From the NCBI RefSeq assembly GCF_000690905.1, contig NZ_JMCL01000035.1, forward strand, positions 1 through 64,000: a stretch of 64,000 bases of DNA. Direction: 5' to 3'. The DNA comes from Pseudomonas sp. Ant30-3 (GTDB lineage: Bacteria; Pseudomonadota; Gammaproteobacteria; Pseudomonadales; Pseudomonadaceae). This document shows positions 34,626-44,817 of the stretch, piece by piece. Position 1 is the stretch's first letter. The number at the start of each line of letters is the position of its first letter. Both the position numbers and the translations under genes were made by a program. The notes beneath the pieces were generated by a model. That model was not told where the DNA came from. It saw only the letters and a list, made by a program, of their open reading frames with translations, and did no database searches.

Positions 34626-34698
34626 TTCCTGAAATAAACCTTTGTCCTGATTCAGGCGTTGGCAGGTCTACATTGTCGCGTTCGGAATGACCCCTCTA

Positions 34699-34791
34699 TT
34701 AGTAATTATCTATTGATGTGCGCAAGTTAATGAATTTGTGTGTGGACCGCTGATCGTTAACAATCCTCTCAAGCCGATAGACGGTAGCTAG
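34699..34791 (+). promoter_or_regulatory. Possible OxyR half-sites upstream of katA
   Basis: Two segments resemble the OxyR half-site ATAG-N7-CTAT: TTAG-N7-CTAT at 34699-34713 and ATAG-N7-CTAG at 34777-34791, each with one mismatch. Position fits a peroxide-induced catalase, but the full four-part OxyR motif is not seen, so this is tentative. Confidence 0.3.
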
Positions 34792-34813
34792 TGACTGACA
34801 GAGGAAGAAATTC

Positions 34814-36268
34814 ATGAGCCAGAATAAAACGCTGACCACCGCCAGTGGTGCACCTGTCGCAGATAATCAGAACTCTCGTTCCGCCGGCCCGCGCGGCCCA
34901 TTGTTGCTTGACGACTTCCACTTGCTCGAGAAGCTTGCGCATTTCAATCGCGAGAACATCCCTGAGCGTCGAGTGCACGCCAAGGGCTCGGGCGCATACG
35001 GAACATTCACCGTTACACGGGATATCAGCCAATACACCAGCGCAAAACTGTTCGAAGCCATCGGCAAACAAACCCCGACCTTCCTTAGATTTTCCACCGT
35101 GGGTGGTGAGCGTGGTTCGGCTGATACAGAACGCGATCCGCGTGGCTTTGCGCTCAAGTTTTATACCGAAGAAGGTAACTGGGACATCGTAGGCAACAAC
35201 ACGCCCGTGTTCTTCATTCGGGATCCGATGAAATTCCCGGATTTCATTCACACCCAGAAACGCCTGCCGCAAAGTAACCTCAAAAGTGCGCAGATGATGT
35301 GGGACTTCTGGTCTCATTCCCCTGAGGCTTTGCACCAGGTGACCATCCTGTTCTCCGATCGCGGCATTCCCGACGGCTATCGTCATATGCATGGTTTCGG
35401 GAGCCACACCTATAGCTTGATCAGTTCCAGCGGCGAACGTCACTGGGTCAAATGGCACTATAAAACCCAGCAGGGCATCAAGAACTTGAGACCGGCCGAT
35501 GCCGCTCGTTTGGCCGGTACTGACCCGGATTACGCCCAGCGGGATCTGTTCGAGGCGATCGAGCGCGGGGATTTTCCCAAATGGCGTGTGTGCATTCAGA
35601 TCATGAGCGAAGCGCAAGCAGCGGCTCACTATGAGAATCCGTTTGACGTGACCAAGACCTGGTCGCAGAAAGAATTCCCGTTGATTGAAGTGGGCGAGCT
35701 GGAGCTCAATCGCAATCCACAAAATTACTTCGCCGAAGTCGAGCAAGCTGCGTTTGGCCCCAGCAACATGGTGCCAGGTGTTGGCCTTTCGCCTGACCGC
35801 ATGCTGCAAGGACGCGTTTTCGCCTATGCGGACGCTCATCGGTACCGCATTGGCACCAATCACCAGCAATTGCCGGTGAACGCACCGCGCAGCCCCGTTA
35901 ACACTTACCAGCGCGACGGCTCCATGGCGTTCGGCAGCAATGGTGGCGCGATGCCGAACTACGAACCGAATAGCTACGTCGAATCGCCAAAACAAGCTCC
36001 TCGGTACGCGGAGCCCGCTCTTGCACTGAGCGGTGCGGCTAACCGATACGATCACCGCGAAGATACCGATTACTACAGTCACGCCGGTGCACTCTTCCGC
36101 CTGATGAGCGATGAGCAAAAAGCGCTGTTGGTTAGCAACATCGCAGGCGCCATGGCTGGAGTCTCAAGCGATGTGGTTGATCGCCAGCTGCAGCATTTCT
36201 TCCGGGCAGATCCGGCGTACGGAGAAGCAATCGCAACCGCGCTGAACGTACAGCTTAACGAAGTCTAA
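34814..36268 (+). CDS. katA: Monofunctional heme catalase KatA
   Basis: KatA splits hydrogen peroxide into water and oxygen with a heme b cofactor. The 484 residues fit the small-subunit clade 3 catalases. The distal His lies in [12 protein letters not shown] near residue 55, the distal Asn in [16 protein letters not shown] near 128, and the proximal heme-ligand Tyr in the [14 protein letters not shown] region near 340. AGAGGAAG precedes the ATG. There is no signal peptide, so it is cytoplasmic. A bacterioferritin gene follows after a terminator, the same katA-bfrA order as in P. aeruginosa, linking peroxide detoxification with iron storage. Confidence 0.95.
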   Translation: MSQNKTLTTASGAPVADNQNSRSAGPRGPLLLDDFHLLEKLAHFNRENIPERRVHAKGSGAYGTFTVTRDISQYTSAKLFEAIGKQTPTFLRFSTVGGERGSADTERDPRGFALKFYTEEGNWDIVGNNTPVFFIRDPMKFPDFIHTQKRLPQSNLKSAQMMWDFWSHSPEALHQVTILFSDRGIPDGYRHMHGFGSHTYSLISSSGERHWVKWHYKTQQGIKNLRPADAARLAGTDPDYAQRDLFEAIERGDFPKWRVCIQIMSEAQAAAHYENPFDVTKTWSQKEFPLIEVGELELNRNPQNYFAEVEQAAFGPSNMVPGVGLSPDRMLQGRVFAYADAHRYRIGTNHQQLPVNAPRSPVNTYQRDGSMAFGSNGGAMPNYEPNSYVESPKQAPRYAEPALALSGAANRYDHREDTDYYSHAGALFRLMSDEQKALLVSNIAGAMAGVSSDVVDRQLQHFFRADPAYGEAIATALNVQLNEV

Positions 36269-36279
36269 ACGAGAAGCAG

Positions 36280-36304
36280 AACCGCTCACATTTGAGCGGT
36301 TTTT
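36280..36304 (+). terminator. Terminator after katA
   Basis: AACCGCTCA / TGAGCGGTT with a short loop is followed by TTTG. It separates katA from the bacterioferritin gene. Confidence 0.88.
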
Positions 36305-36417
36305 GCGTTATTTAAACTACTTTTCTCAGAATATCTTCTCTTTTATCGCGTAAGCAGGGTGACCAAACGGTCGCCTTGGTTCAAACTACAGACTTTCAAG
36401 CAGGGAGATGTAGGGCG

Positions 36418-36885
36418 ATGCAAGGCCACCCAGACGTTATCGATTACCTCAACACGTTGCTGACCGGCGAACTGGCCGCGCGTGACCAGTATTTTGTTCA
36501 CTCGCGGATGTATGAGGACTGGGGATTCACCAAGCTCTATGAACGGATCAACCACGAGATGGAAGAGGAAGCAGGGCACGCCGATGCTTTGATGCGTCGA
36601 ATTCTGATGCTCGAAGGCACGCCGCGCATGCGTCCGGACGATCTCGATGTCGGCACTACAGTGCCGGACATGCTTGCGGCTGACCTGCGTCTGGAATACA
36701 AAGTCCGCGCCGCACTCTGCAAGGGCATTGAGCTCTGCGAGTTGCACCGGGACTACGTTAGTCGCGAGATGTTGCGTATTCAGCTGAACGACACTGAAGA
36801 AGATCACACCTACTGGCTCGAGAAGCAGTTGGGGCTGATCAAGCTGATTGGGCTGGAGAACTACCTGCAATCGCACGCCGAGTGA
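36418..36885 (+). CDS. bfr: Bacterioferritin-family protein lacking the heme methionine
   Basis: This is a ferritin-like iron storage protein of 155 residues. The ferroxidase residues are visible (Glu18, Glu51, His54, a Glu near 93, and the EEDHTYWLE pair near 127-130). The residue aligned with heme-ligand Met52 of E. coli Bfr is Ala, in [11 protein letters not shown]. The protein is therefore closest to the heme-free BfrA/FtnA type of P. aeruginosa encoded beside katA, which can co-assemble with BfrB. The start at 36418 begins the conserved [12 protein letters not shown] and has GGGAG and AGGG upstream; an in-frame GTG/ATG 42 nt earlier is less likely. It is convergent with uvrA. Confidence 0.92.
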   Translation: MQGHPDVIDYLNTLLTGELAARDQYFVHSRMYEDWGFTKLYERINHEMEEEAGHADALMRRILMLEGTPRMRPDDLDVGTTVPDMLAADLRLEYKVRAALCKGIELCELHRDYVSREMLRIQLNDTEEDHTYWLEKQLGLIKLIGLENYLQSHAE

Positions 36886-36922
36886 TGCTATTGCAGGAGT
36901 AAGCTGCTGCAAGAAACGCAAT

Positions 36923-36961
36923 AAAAAGCCCCTGTCACTGATCAAGTGACAGGGGCTTTTT
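36923..36961. terminator. Bidirectional terminator between bfr and uvrA
   Basis: AAAAGCCCCTGTCACT pairs with AGTGACAGGGGCTTTT around a short loop. Poly-A on one side and poly-T on the other allow it to end both convergent transcripts. Confidence 0.92.
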
Positions 36962-36973
36962 CATGCCTGCAAT

Positions 36974-39808
36974 TTAATCCCGATCTCTTGCCAACAGTGG
37001 CTTGAGATAGAACCCGGTATGAGATTGCTTCATCTCCGAGACTTCCTCCGGCGTGCCGACCGCGATGATCTGCCCACCTTTCGAGCCGCCCTCTGGCCCA
37101 AGATCCACCAGCCAGTCAGCGGTTTTGATCACGTCCAGGTTGTGTTCGATGACCACTACGGTGTTGCCGTGGTCGCGCAGCCTATGCAGCACGTCGAGCA
37201 ACTGCTGGATATCCGCGAAGTGCAGACCGGTAGTCGGCTCGTCAAGGATGTACAGGGTCTTGCCCGTGTCGCGCTTGGACAGTTCGCGGGACAGCTTCAC
37301 GCGTTGAGCTTCACCGCCCGACAGTGTGGTCGCTGACTGCCCGAGCTTGATGTACGAGAGCCCGACGTCCATCAGCGTTTGCAGTTTGCGCGCCAGCGCT
37401 GGAACGGCGTCGAAGAACACCCGGGCTTCCTCGATCGTCATCTCGAGGGTTTCGTGGATGCTCTTGCCCTTGTACTTGATCTCCAGCGTTTCGCGGTTGT
37501 AGCGCTTGCTCTTGCAGACATCGCAAGGGACATAGATGTCCGGCAGAAAGTGCATTTCCACTTTGATCAGGCCATCGCCCTGGCACGCTTCGCACCGTCC
37601 GCCTTTCACGTTGAAGGAGAAACGGCCCGGTCCATAACCGCGTGAGCGCGATTCCGGGACACCGGCGAACAGTTCGCGAATCGGCGTGAACAAACCGGTG
37701 TACGTCGCCGGGTTTGAGCGCGGTGTACGGCCGATCGGGCTCTGGTCGATGTCGACGACTTTATCCAGGTGCTCCAGCCCCTTGATGCTGTCGTGAGCGG
37801 CTGCTTCCAGCGTGGTCGCGCCGTTGAGGGCCGTGGCGCTCAGCGGAAACAGCGTGTTGTTGATCAGCGTCGATTTGCCTGAGCCGGACACGCCGGTGAC
37901 ACACGTCAGCAAACCGATCGGAATCTCCAGATCGACATTCCGCAGGTTGTTGCCGCGCGCACCCTTAAGCGACAGGGACAACTTCTTGTTGCGTGGCGTC
38001 CGCTTGGCTGGCACTGCAATCTTCACCCGGCCCGACAGGTACTTGCCTGTCAACGAATCGGGATGCGCCATGACTTCCGCCGGCGTGCCTTCGGCAACAA
38101 TGTGCCCACCGTGTATGCCGGCACCCGGGCCGATATCCACTACGTAGTCGGCCAGGCGAATCGCATCTTCATCGTGCTCGACCACGATCACCGTGTTGCC
38201 GATGTCACGCAGATGCTTGAGCGTCCCGAGGAGACGGTCGTTGTCGCGCTGGTGCAAGCCGATCGACGGCTCATCGAGGATGTACAAAACCCCAACTAAA
38301 CCCGCACCAATCTGGCTGGCCAGGCGGATTCGCTGGGCTTCACCGCCGGACAGGGTGTCTGCACTGCGATCCAGTGACAGATAATCCAGGCCGACGTTGA
38401 CCAGAAACTGCAGACGCTCGCGGATTTCCTTGAGGATCTTGTCGGCAATCTCGCCGCGGCGGCCCGTCAGCTTGAGCACACCAAAATATTCGCACGCATC
38501 GCCAATTGGCAGGTTGGTGACTGCCGGCAGGGTTTTTTCGCCGACCCAGACATGCCTCGCTTCACGGCGCAGTCGCGTGCCACGGCAATCCGGGCACGGC
38601 TGGGTACTGAGGAACTTGGCCAGCTCTTCACGCACCGAGGCCGATTCGGTTTCGCGGTAGCGCCGATCGAGATTCGGCACGATACCTTCGAACGGATGCG
38701 AGCGTTTGACGATGTCGCCACGATCGTTCAGGTACTTGAAGTCGACTTTCTGCGAACCGCTGCCGTGCAGAATAAATTTCTGCTGGTCGGCGGGCAGTTC
38801 GTTGAAAGGGACGTCCAGGCTGAATTTGTAATGAGAGGCGAGGGACCCCAGCATCTGGAAGTAATAGACATTTCGCCTGTCCCATCCACGGATCGCCCCC
38901 TCGGCCAGTGTCAGATCGCCATTGACCAGGCGTTTGATGTCGAAGAACTGCTTCACACCCAAACCGTCGCAGGTTGGGCAGGCGCCGGCCGGGTTGTTGA
39001 AGGAAAACAGTTTCGGCTCAAGCTCGCTGATTGCGTGACCGCAAATCGGGCAGGCGAAACGCGCGGAGAAGATCATCTCTTCACCGGGCTCGTCATCCAT
39101 TGAAGCGACCAGGGCAATGCCGTCCGCCAGCTTCAGCGCGGTCTCGAAAGACTCCGCCAGACGTTGTTGCAGATCGGCGCGGACCTTGAAGCGGTCAACC
39201 ACGACATCAATCGAATGCTTCTTCTGTTTATCGAGCTTCGGCAATTCGTCCAGCTCGCACAGCCGTCCGTTGACCCGGGCCCGGACGAAGCCCTGGGCGC
39301 GCAGCTCTTCAAATACGGAAAGGTGTTCGCCTTTGCGCTCGCGGATAACCGGGGCCAGCAGCATGAGCCGGCTGCCCTCCGGTTGTGCGAGGACCAGGTC
39401 GACCATCTGGCTGACCGTTTGCGCTTCCAGCGGGATGTCATGATCCGGGCAGCGAGGAATACCCACGCGCGCATACAACAGGCGCAAGTAGTCGTAGATT
39501 TCGGTGATGGTGCCAACCGTCGAACGCGGGTTGTGCGAAGTCGACTTCTGTTCGATGGAAATGGCTGGCGACAAACCTTCAATGGTGTCGACATCCGGCT
39601 TTTCCATCATCGACAAAAACTGCCGGGCATAAGCCGACAGCGATTCGACGTAACGGCGCTGGCCTTCGGCGTACAGCGTGTCGAAGGCCAGGGACGATTT
39701 GCCGGATCCGGACAGGCCGGTGATAACGATCAGCTTGTCCCGTGGCAGGGTCAGGTCGATGTTCTTCAGGTTGTGGGTTCGGGCCCCACGAATCAGGATC
39801 TTGTCCAA
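36974..39808 (-). CDS. uvrA: Excinuclease ABC subunit A
   Basis: UvrA dimers scan DNA for helix distortions and load UvrB in nucleotide excision repair. The 944 residues have two ABC ATPase halves: Walker [10 protein letters not shown] near residue 31 and GVSGSGKST near 640. Zinc modules are seen at [13 protein letters not shown]...CPTC and at CEACQGDG...CDVC, with two LSGGEAQR signatures. The start is TTG at 39808, giving the family start [15 protein letters not shown] with a GAGG 5 nt upstream. A longer in-frame start 66 nt further upstream would add a basic unconserved stretch. A LexA-box-like site lies about 50 nt upstream. Confidence 0.96.
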   Translation of the reverse strand: MDKILIRGARTHNLKNIDLTLPRDKLIVITGLSGSGKSSLAFDTLYAEGQRRYVESLSAYARQFLSMMEKPDVDTIEGLSPAISIEQKSTSHNPRSTVGTITEIYDYLRLLYARVGIPRCPDHDIPLEAQTVSQMVDLVLAQPEGSRLMLLAPVIRERKGEHLSVFEELRAQGFVRARVNGRLCELDELPKLDKQKKHSIDVVVDRFKVRADLQQRLAESFETALKLADGIALVASMDDEPGEEMIFSARFACPICGHAISELEPKLFSFNNPAGACPTCDGLGVKQFFDIKRLVNGDLTLAEGAIRGWDRRNVYYFQMLGSLASHYKFSLDVPFNELPADQQKFILHGSGSQKVDFKYLNDRGDIVKRSHPFEGIVPNLDRRYRETESASVREELAKFLSTQPCPDCRGTRLRREARHVWVGEKTLPAVTNLPIGDACEYFGVLKLTGRRGEIADKILKEIRERLQFLVNVGLDYLSLDRSADTLSGGEAQRIRLASQIGAGLVGVLYILDEPSIGLHQRDNDRLLGTLKHLRDIGNTVIVVEHDEDAIRLADYVVDIGPGAGIHGGHIVAEGTPAEVMAHPDSLTGKYLSGRVKIAVPAKRTPRNKKLSLSLKGARGNNLRNVDLEIPIGLLTCVTGVSGSGKSTLINNTLFPLSATALNGATTLEAAAHDSIKGLEHLDKVVDIDQSPIGRTPRSNPATYTGLFTPIRELFAGVPESRSRGYGPGRFSFNVKGGRCEACQGDGLIKVEMHFLPDIYVPCDVCKSKRYNRETLEIKYKGKSIHETLEMTIEEARVFFDAVPALARKLQTLMDVGLSYIKLGQSATTLSGGEAQRVKLSRELSKRDTGKTLYILDEPTTGLHFADIQQLLDVLHRLRDHGNTVVVIEHNLDVIKTADWLVDLGPEGGSKGGQIIAVGTPEEVSEMKQSHTGFYLKPLLARDRD

Positions 39809-39856
39809 AGTGGCCTCGCTTGGCGGGCGTCGAAAACGTAGCAGTATACGGCCAAA

Positions 39857-39876
39857 TACTGGATGGATGCACACTA
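39857..39876 (-). promoter_or_regulatory. Possible LexA (SOS) box upstream of uvrA
   Basis: TACTG-N10-CACTA matches the 20-bp consensus TACTGTATATATATACAGTA at 14 positions, including both outer arms except one base. It lies just upstream of a TATACT -10-like element on the reverse strand. uvrA is a classical SOS gene. Confidence 0.5.
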
Positions 39877-39999
39877 TCGAATGACCGGGTCGCAGGCTTG
39901 CATGAAGACTCTGTCAGCGGAGCGCGTCAAAGCGTCGCGATGTACCCTGTCAATCGATGGGACTGGTAGAATCGCCGCCGGTTCACATGAGGTTTTTCC

Positions 40000-41397
40000 A
40001 TGCACGATCCCCACAGCGAACGCATGAGTGGCAGTGAGACCCGCGCAGCAAGCGGTCTGGCCCTCGTGTTCGCCTTCCGAATGCTGGGCATGTTCATGGT
40101 GTTGCCGGTGTTGGCGACCTATGGGATGGATCTGGCAGGCGCGACCCCGGCCCTGATCGGTCTGGCGATTGGCGCGTATGGCCTGACGCAGGCACTTTTT
40201 CAGATTCCTTTCGGTTTCATTTCCGACCGGATCGGTCGTCGTCCGGTGATCTACCTCGGGCTGATTGTTTTTGCCCTGGGCAGCGTACTGGCGGCCAATG
40301 CCGATTCGATCTGGGGCGTGATCGCCGGACGGATCCTGCAGGGCGCCGGGGCCATTTCTGCGGCAGTCATGGCGTTGCTGTCGGACCTGACCCGCGAACA
40401 GCATCGGACCAAAGCCATGGCCATGATCGGCATGACGATCGGTCTGTCGTTCGCTGTCGCCATGGTTGTAGGACCCTTGCTGACCCGCGCATTCGGGCTG
40501 TCCGGGTTGTTTCTCGCCACGGGCGCTATGGCGCTGCTCGGCATTGTGATCGTGATGTTCATGGTGCCGCGTTCGACCGGGCCGTTGCAGCACCGCGAGT
40601 CGGGCGTAGCGCGTCAGGCGCTGATACCAACGTTGAAACATCCTGATCTGCTGCGCCTCGACCTGGGCATTTTTGTGTTGCACGCGATGTTGATGTCGAG
40701 CTTCGTCGCCTTGCCCCTGGCCCTGGTCGAAAAAGCCGGGTTACCCAAGGAGCAGCACTGGTGGGTCTACCTCACGGCACTGCTGATTTCTTTCTTCGCC
40801 ATGATCCCGTTCATTATCTACGGCGAGAAGAAACGCAAAATGAAACGAGTTTTATTGGGCGCGGTGCTGGCGCTGATGCTCACTGAGCTATTCTTCTGGC
40901 AGTTCGGCGATAGCTTGCGGGCTCTGGTGATCGGTACGGTGGTGTTCTTCACCGCGTTCAATCTGCTGGAAGCTTCGTTGCCATCGCTGATCAGCAAGGT
41001 TTCACCGGCAGGCGGCAAGGGCACGGCAATGGGGGTTTATTCCACCAGCCAGTTCCTCGGTTCAGCGTTGGGCGGGATCATGGGCGGCTGGCTGTTCCAG
41101 CATGGCGGTCTGTCGGTTGTGTTCCTGGGATGCGCTGGCCTGGCTGCACTTTGGCTGGCCTTTGCTGTTACCATGCGCGAACCTCCCTACGTAACGAGTC
41201 TGCGCGTGCCGCTGTCGCCGGAGGCCATCCGCGAAGCGGGTCTGGTCGAGCGCCTCATGGCCGTTGTAGGGGTAACAGATGCAGTCGTGGTCGCTGATGA
41301 AGCGGCCATTTACATCAAATTGGACACCGAACTATTGGATCGCACCACCCTCGAGCGTCTGGTGAACAACCCGACCGCGACAGCGTGCGAAGCCTAG
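40000..41397 (+). CDS. MFS transporter of the YajR type
   Basis: This 465-residue inner-membrane protein has twelve predicted transmembrane helices of the major facilitator superfamily. The motif A sequence GFISDRIGRRPVIYLG lies near residue 78. The last 65-70 residues (RVPLSPEAIREAGL onward, with GVTDAVVVADEAAIYIKLD) form a soluble beta-alpha-beta-like tail resembling the ferredoxin-like YAM domain of E. coli YajR. The substrate is unknown; drug or proton antiport is typical of the family. It is divergent from uvrA (191-nt gap) and 9 nt upstream of ssb, so it is probably co-transcribed with ssb as in other pseudomonads. Confidence 0.88.
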   Translation: MHDPHSERMSGSETRAASGLALVFAFRMLGMFMVLPVLATYGMDLAGATPALIGLAIGAYGLTQALFQIPFGFISDRIGRRPVIYLGLIVFALGSVLAANADSIWGVIAGRILQGAGAISAAVMALLSDLTREQHRTKAMAMIGMTIGLSFAVAMVVGPLLTRAFGLSGLFLATGAMALLGIVIVMFMVPRSTGPLQHRESGVARQALIPTLKHPDLLRLDLGIFVLHAMLMSSFVALPLALVEKAGLPKEQHWWVYLTALLISFFAMIPFIIYGEKKRKMKRVLLGAVLALMLTELFFWQFGDSLRALVIGTVVFFTAFNLLEASLPSLISKVSPAGGKGTAMGVYSTSQFLGSALGGIMGGWLFQHGGLSVVFLGCAGLAALWLAFAVTMREPPYVTSLRVPLSPEAIREAGLVERLMAVVGVTDAVVVADEAAIYIKLDTELLDRTTLERLVNNPTATACEA

Positions 41398-41406
41398 GAG
41401 AACGTT

Positions 41407-41946
41407 ATGGCCCGTGGGGTTAACAAAGTCATATTGGTCGGCACTTGCGGCCAGGATCCCGAAGTTCGCTACCTGCCTAACGGTAACGCCGTGACCAACC
41501 TGAGTCTGGCGACCAGCGAACAGTGGACCGACAAGCAAACCGGTCAGAAAGTCGAGAAGACCGAGTGGCACCGTGTCTCGATGTTCGGCAAGGTGGCAGA
41601 GATTGCCGGCGAATACCTGCGTAAAGGTTCGCAGGTCTACATCGAAGGCAAGCTGCAGACCCGCGAGTGGGAAAAAGACGGTATCAAGCGTTACACCACC
41701 GAAATCGTGGTCGACATGCAGGGCACCATGCAATTGCTCGGCGGCCGTCCACAGCAGGGCGATCAGCAAGGCGGGGGCAACAACTATCAGCAGTCCGCCC
41801 CGGCCCCGCGCCAGCAGCAGGCTCCGCGTCCGCAGCAGTCGCCGCCCCAGCAGTCCGCACCACAGCAGTCGCGCCCGGCACCACAGCAGGCCGCACCGCA
41901 GCCGGCTCCGGATTTCGACAGCTTTGATGATGATATTCCGTTCTAG
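41407..41946 (+). CDS. ssb: Single-stranded DNA-binding protein
   Basis: SSB coats single-stranded DNA and recruits replication and repair proteins. The 179 residues comprise an OB fold (about 1-112), a linker very rich in Gln, Pro and Ala (about 115-165, many QQSAP repeats), and the conserved acidic tip DDDIPF that binds partner proteins. AGGAGAACG precedes the ATG. The region right after its stop codon is the attachment point of the first island; the gene itself is intact. Confidence 0.97.
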   Translation: MARGVNKVILVGTCGQDPEVRYLPNGNAVTNLSLATSEQWTDKQTGQKVEKTEWHRVSMFGKVAEIAGEYLRKGSQVYIEGKLQTREWEKDGIKRYTTEIVVDMQGTMQLLGGRPQQGDQQGGGNNYQQSAPAPRQQQAPRPQQSPPQQSAPQQSRPAPQQAAPQPAPDFDSFDDDIPF

Positions 41947-41962
41947 CGGTTACCTTAGACTT

Positions 41963-41975
41963 TTTTGTAAAGTTT
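41963..41975 (+). repeat. Attachment-site copy 1 (left end of island 1)
   Basis: TTTTGTAAAGTTT lies 16 nt after the ssb stop codon and is followed by AGCCCTGAAGCC and the ssb terminator. Identical 13-mers occur at 53751 and 63807; a divergent copy lies at 53926. Confidence 0.65.
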
Positions 41976-41982
41976 AGCCCTG

Positions 41983-42008
41983 AAGCCCCCGCACTGCGGG
42001 GGCTTTGC
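41983..42008 (+). terminator. Terminator of ssb
   Basis: AAGCCCCCGC / GCGGGGGCTT with an ACT loop, followed by TGCATTT. A diverged copy of this whole segment recurs at 53943. Confidence 0.85.
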
Positions 42009-42009
42009 A

Positions 42010-42068
42010 TTTCTACGTGTGTAAAAAATATTTCGACTAGGCTCCTATGGTCAGATACCACGTAGAAA
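42010..42068. repeat. 10-bp inverted repeat before the recombinase operon
   Basis: TTTCTACGTG at 42010-42019 and CACGTAGAAA at 42059-42068 are a perfect inverted pair separated by 39 nt, ending 20 nt before the first recombinase. It may be an operator or an accessory recombinase-binding site. Confidence 0.5.
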
Positions 42069-42088
42069 CGTAAAGATGGGAGTCCGCC

Positions 42089-43306
42089 GTGAAGCCCTCA
42101 GCGCGCAGGATTAAGTCCTTAAATGGCGAGCGACTCATCGTTCTTGTCGACGAGTCCGGGATGCCTCTGTTCTACCCGGCGCTCTACGTCACAGTGCATA
42201 TGCGCGGGCGCTCTTTGGCGCTGAACACCATTCAAAATGCGCTCGATGCGATCAAAGCTCTGTACGCCTGGCAGGGCTATTACAGCCATGATATCGAGTC
42301 GCAGTTTTCGCGTGGGGAGCTGCTCCAAGCTCACGACGTGCATTCCTTACGCGATTTTATGCAAAGACCGTTGAGCCGCGACAACGGTGGCAATATCGCT
42401 ACGATCTCAGGTAGATCCAGAACGGTTAGCACAGACAATCAGTACGCGCGTATGTCGGTGATAGCCGACTACCTTGGCTTCCTCGCGGGTCAACTTCAAA
42501 GATCATCCACGCACGCTGGTGAAGATACCCAGCGGATGGTTTCGCAGATCAAAGCTAACCGCCCCAGAAAGTCGGCTAAGTCCAACAGAGACAGGGACGA
42601 AAAACACCTCGATAACATGCTTCTTGATGCGCTAGAGGACGCCTTGAAGCCAGGTTCGGGTAACAATCCCGCACATGAATATGCCGTTCAGGTGCGCAAC
42701 GCGTTGATGTTCTCAATTCTGCGTGTCACGGGATTGCGACGCGGCGAATTGCTGAACCTGAAGGTCGAGGATATCGACTTTGCGAAAAATACGCTGAAAG
42801 TGGTCAGGCGTCCGGATTCAAATGATGACGCTAGAGCCTATCAGCCGGTGGCCAAAACAAGAGAGCGTACTTTTCCGTTGCTGCCCGAGCTGGTAGATAA
42901 AATTCAAGGTTATGTACTCAGTCAGCGCAACAAGGTGCCCGGTGCCAAGAAGCATGGCTATCTGTTTGTCACACATAAATCTGGGGCTTCGCAGGGGCGC
43001 CCTTTGTCGAATGCCGCGTTCGGCAAGTTCATGGGTGAATTGAGACTGGTTGTCGAAGGCTGCAACGGAATCCATGCCCACTCGCTACGCCATCACTGGA
43101 ACTACACATTCTCGGCAATCTGTGAGGGGGTAAACATGTCACCCGAGCGCGAGGAAAAGATCCGTTCATACCTGATGGGCTGGAGTGAGACCTCTGGTAC
43201 TGCGGCAACCTACAACCTTAGACACATCAAAGAACAAGCCGGTAAAGCGGTGCTGGAGCTTCAATACAGGCATCTTGGTACCGCGCGAAAAGGAGATGGG
43301 GCATGA
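42089..43306 (+). CDS. Tyrosine recombinase 1 of the trio
   Basis: This 405-residue integrase probably catalyses island excision and integration. An N-terminal SAM-like DNA-binding region is followed by the catalytic domain. Arg217 lies in TGLRRGEL, His331 and Arg334 in HSLRHHW, Trp near 365 in MGWSETSG, and nucleophile Tyr375 in TYNLRH. All key residues are present. The start is GTG with GGGAG 6 nt upstream. Its end overlaps the next gene by 4 nt (ATGA). The N-terminus is clearly homologous to the fragment at 54044. It could correspond to GmtY of Gamma-Mobile-Trio elements or TnpA of Tn554-like elements; the choice needs a profile search. Confidence 0.88.
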   Translation: MKPSARRIKSLNGERLIVLVDESGMPLFYPALYVTVHMRGRSLALNTIQNALDAIKALYAWQGYYSHDIESQFSRGELLQAHDVHSLRDFMQRPLSRDNGGNIATISGRSRTVSTDNQYARMSVIADYLGFLAGQLQRSSTHAGEDTQRMVSQIKANRPRKSAKSNRDRDEKHLDNMLLDALEDALKPGSGNNPAHEYAVQVRNALMFSILRVTGLRRGELLNLKVEDIDFAKNTLKVVRRPDSNDDARAYQPVAKTRERTFPLLPELVDKIQGYVLSQRNKVPGAKKHGYLFVTHKSGASQGRPLSNAAFGKFMGELRLVVEGCNGIHAHSLRHHWNYTFSAICEGVNMSPEREEKIRSYLMGWSETSGTAATYNLRHIKEQAGKAVLELQYRHLGTARKGDGA

Positions 43307-44817
43307 ATATGCTGACTTCTCAGGAAAATGCCCCCGAGGAGTTTTATTCAAGGGAGGGGTATAGGATCAGTCTTGATGACGAGCGATGGAAACTGAATAA
43401 GGATTTCAGCATCCCTGTATTTGTTCTGGCCAGCGTCATGAACGCCCAAATGTATCTGTCTTTCCGGCAGGTGCTCGCTTTTTATGCAAAGACTAGCGCT
43501 CCCGCTCACACAAGGAACCTATTTGAGCGTTGCAAGCACTACATCGAATCAACAGCCGGCCAACCCCTGTTCAGTGTCGAGTCCTTGATTTCGTATCGTT
43601 CAATGTTGGATAAAAAAACCGAATGGTATTTGGGGACATTGCGTGGACTTATTAGGCGATGGGCTGATCTTGGGTATATAGGTATCCCGAGCGACACTTT
43701 AAATTTAGTGGATCAATGGACTCTTAAAGGCAATGAAAAGGGCTATTCAGTTCAATCTATGTGCCCTGACAGCGGACCATTGACTGACATCGAAATGGAA
43801 GGCGTTGTAGCAGCAGTTATCGCGGCCTACGGTGATGATCGCCTAGAGCTCATCGACGCCTCTTACGCAATGACCCTAGCCATGACCGGGCGGCGTCCTG
43901 GGCAGATTACCGGATTGAAACTAAAAGACCTGATCCAGCAGTCGGATAGGTACTTCATCAGCTTTCCCCGTGCCAAGCAGCGTCATCAGGCTTGGCGTAC
44001 GACGTTTAACAAATTCGCAGTCGTCGAAGATTTATGGCTGCTTTTACAACAGCAGGCATTGGCAGTTAAGCAGGCGTTTAGCGCCAGTCTGGGTTTTGAC
44101 GTTCCAGCCGAGTTTGTTCCCGAACTGCCGCTGTTTCCTGCCTTAGGAGCTATCGACATTAGGTTAGAGCTGAGGACAGAACTCCGGGGGGATCGTCTGC
44201 ACGCACCGAGCACTTCCGTATATAGCGCAATGGATCGGGTCGCTAAAACGATCAAGCTGGTCAGCGAGCGTACGGGCCTGCCTGTTCACCTTAATCCAAC
44301 CCGTTTTCGCTATACGCTTGGTACTAATCTCGCTCGCGAAGGCAAAGGCGAATACGTCATCGCTGAAGCGCTGGATCATTCTGATACGCAAAATGCCGGC
44401 GTATATGTGAGAAATATTCCGGAAATTGTCGAGCGAATCGACAAGGCTGTTGCACTGCAGTTGGCACCTATTGCGCAAGCGTTCCAGGGTGTACTCGTGA
44501 TATCCGAAAGTGACGCGAGGCGGGGCGATGATCGAAGTAGTCGAATTTCCAATGGCGCCGCGAACCTCGGCACCTGTGGCAGTTACGGATTTTGTGGCGC
44601 ATTGGCTCCCATTGCTTGTTATACATGCAACCATTTCCAGCCTTGGCTAGATGGCCCTCATGAAGCAGTCCTGGATCGTTTGATTCAGGAGCGAGACAGC
44701 GTCCTGGAACAAACAGAGGACAGAAAAATTGCCTCTGTTAATGATCGCCTGATTCTGGCCGTCAGTGATGTAGTTAACAGATGCGACGCGATGAAAAAGG
44801 AAGTTTCCCATGAGTGA
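43303..44817 (+). CDS. Tyrosine recombinase 2 of the trio
   Basis: This is a 504-residue integrase-family protein. The catalytic core has Arg in MTGRRPGQI, the second Arg in NPTRFRYTLG, His in LDHSDTQNAG and Tyr in GVYVRN. The usual first His of the H-x-x-R motif is replaced (Asn in the NPTR segment), a substitution to note though seen in subfamilies. The C-terminus carries a cysteine cluster CGSYGFCG...CYTCNHF that probably binds zinc. It overlaps its neighbours on both sides (4 and 8 nt), showing tight translational coupling. It probably acts with the other two recombinases in one complex. Confidence 0.85.
   Translation: MNMLTSQENAPEEFYSREGYRISLDDERWKLNKDFSIPVFVLASVMNAQMYLSFRQVLAFYAKTSAPAHTRNLFERCKHYIESTAGQPLFSVESLISYRSMLDKKTEWYLGTLRGLIRRWADLGYIGIPSDTLNLVDQWTLKGNEKGYSVQSMCPDSGPLTDIEMEGVVAAVIAAYGDDRLELIDASYAMTLAMTGRRPGQITGLKLKDLIQQSDRYFISFPRAKQRHQAWRTTFNKFAVVEDLWLLLQQQALAVKQAFSASLGFDVPAEFVPELPLFPALGAIDIRLELRTELRGDRLHAPSTSVYSAMDRVAKTIKLVSERTGLPVHLNPTRFRYTLGTNLAREGKGEYVIAEALDHSDTQNAGVYVRNIPEIVERIDKAVALQLAPIAQAFQGVLVISESDARRGDDRSSRISNGAANLGTCGSYGFCGALAPIACYTCNHFQPWLDGPHEAVLDRLIQERDSVLEQTEDRKIASVNDRLILAVSDVVNRCDAMKKEVSHE

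Noticed and set aside
41820-41900. Repeat-rich segment near the end of ssb as a mobile or regulatory repeat
   Set aside because: The CAGCAG/CCGCAG pattern encodes the normal Gln/Pro/Ala-rich linker of SSB.
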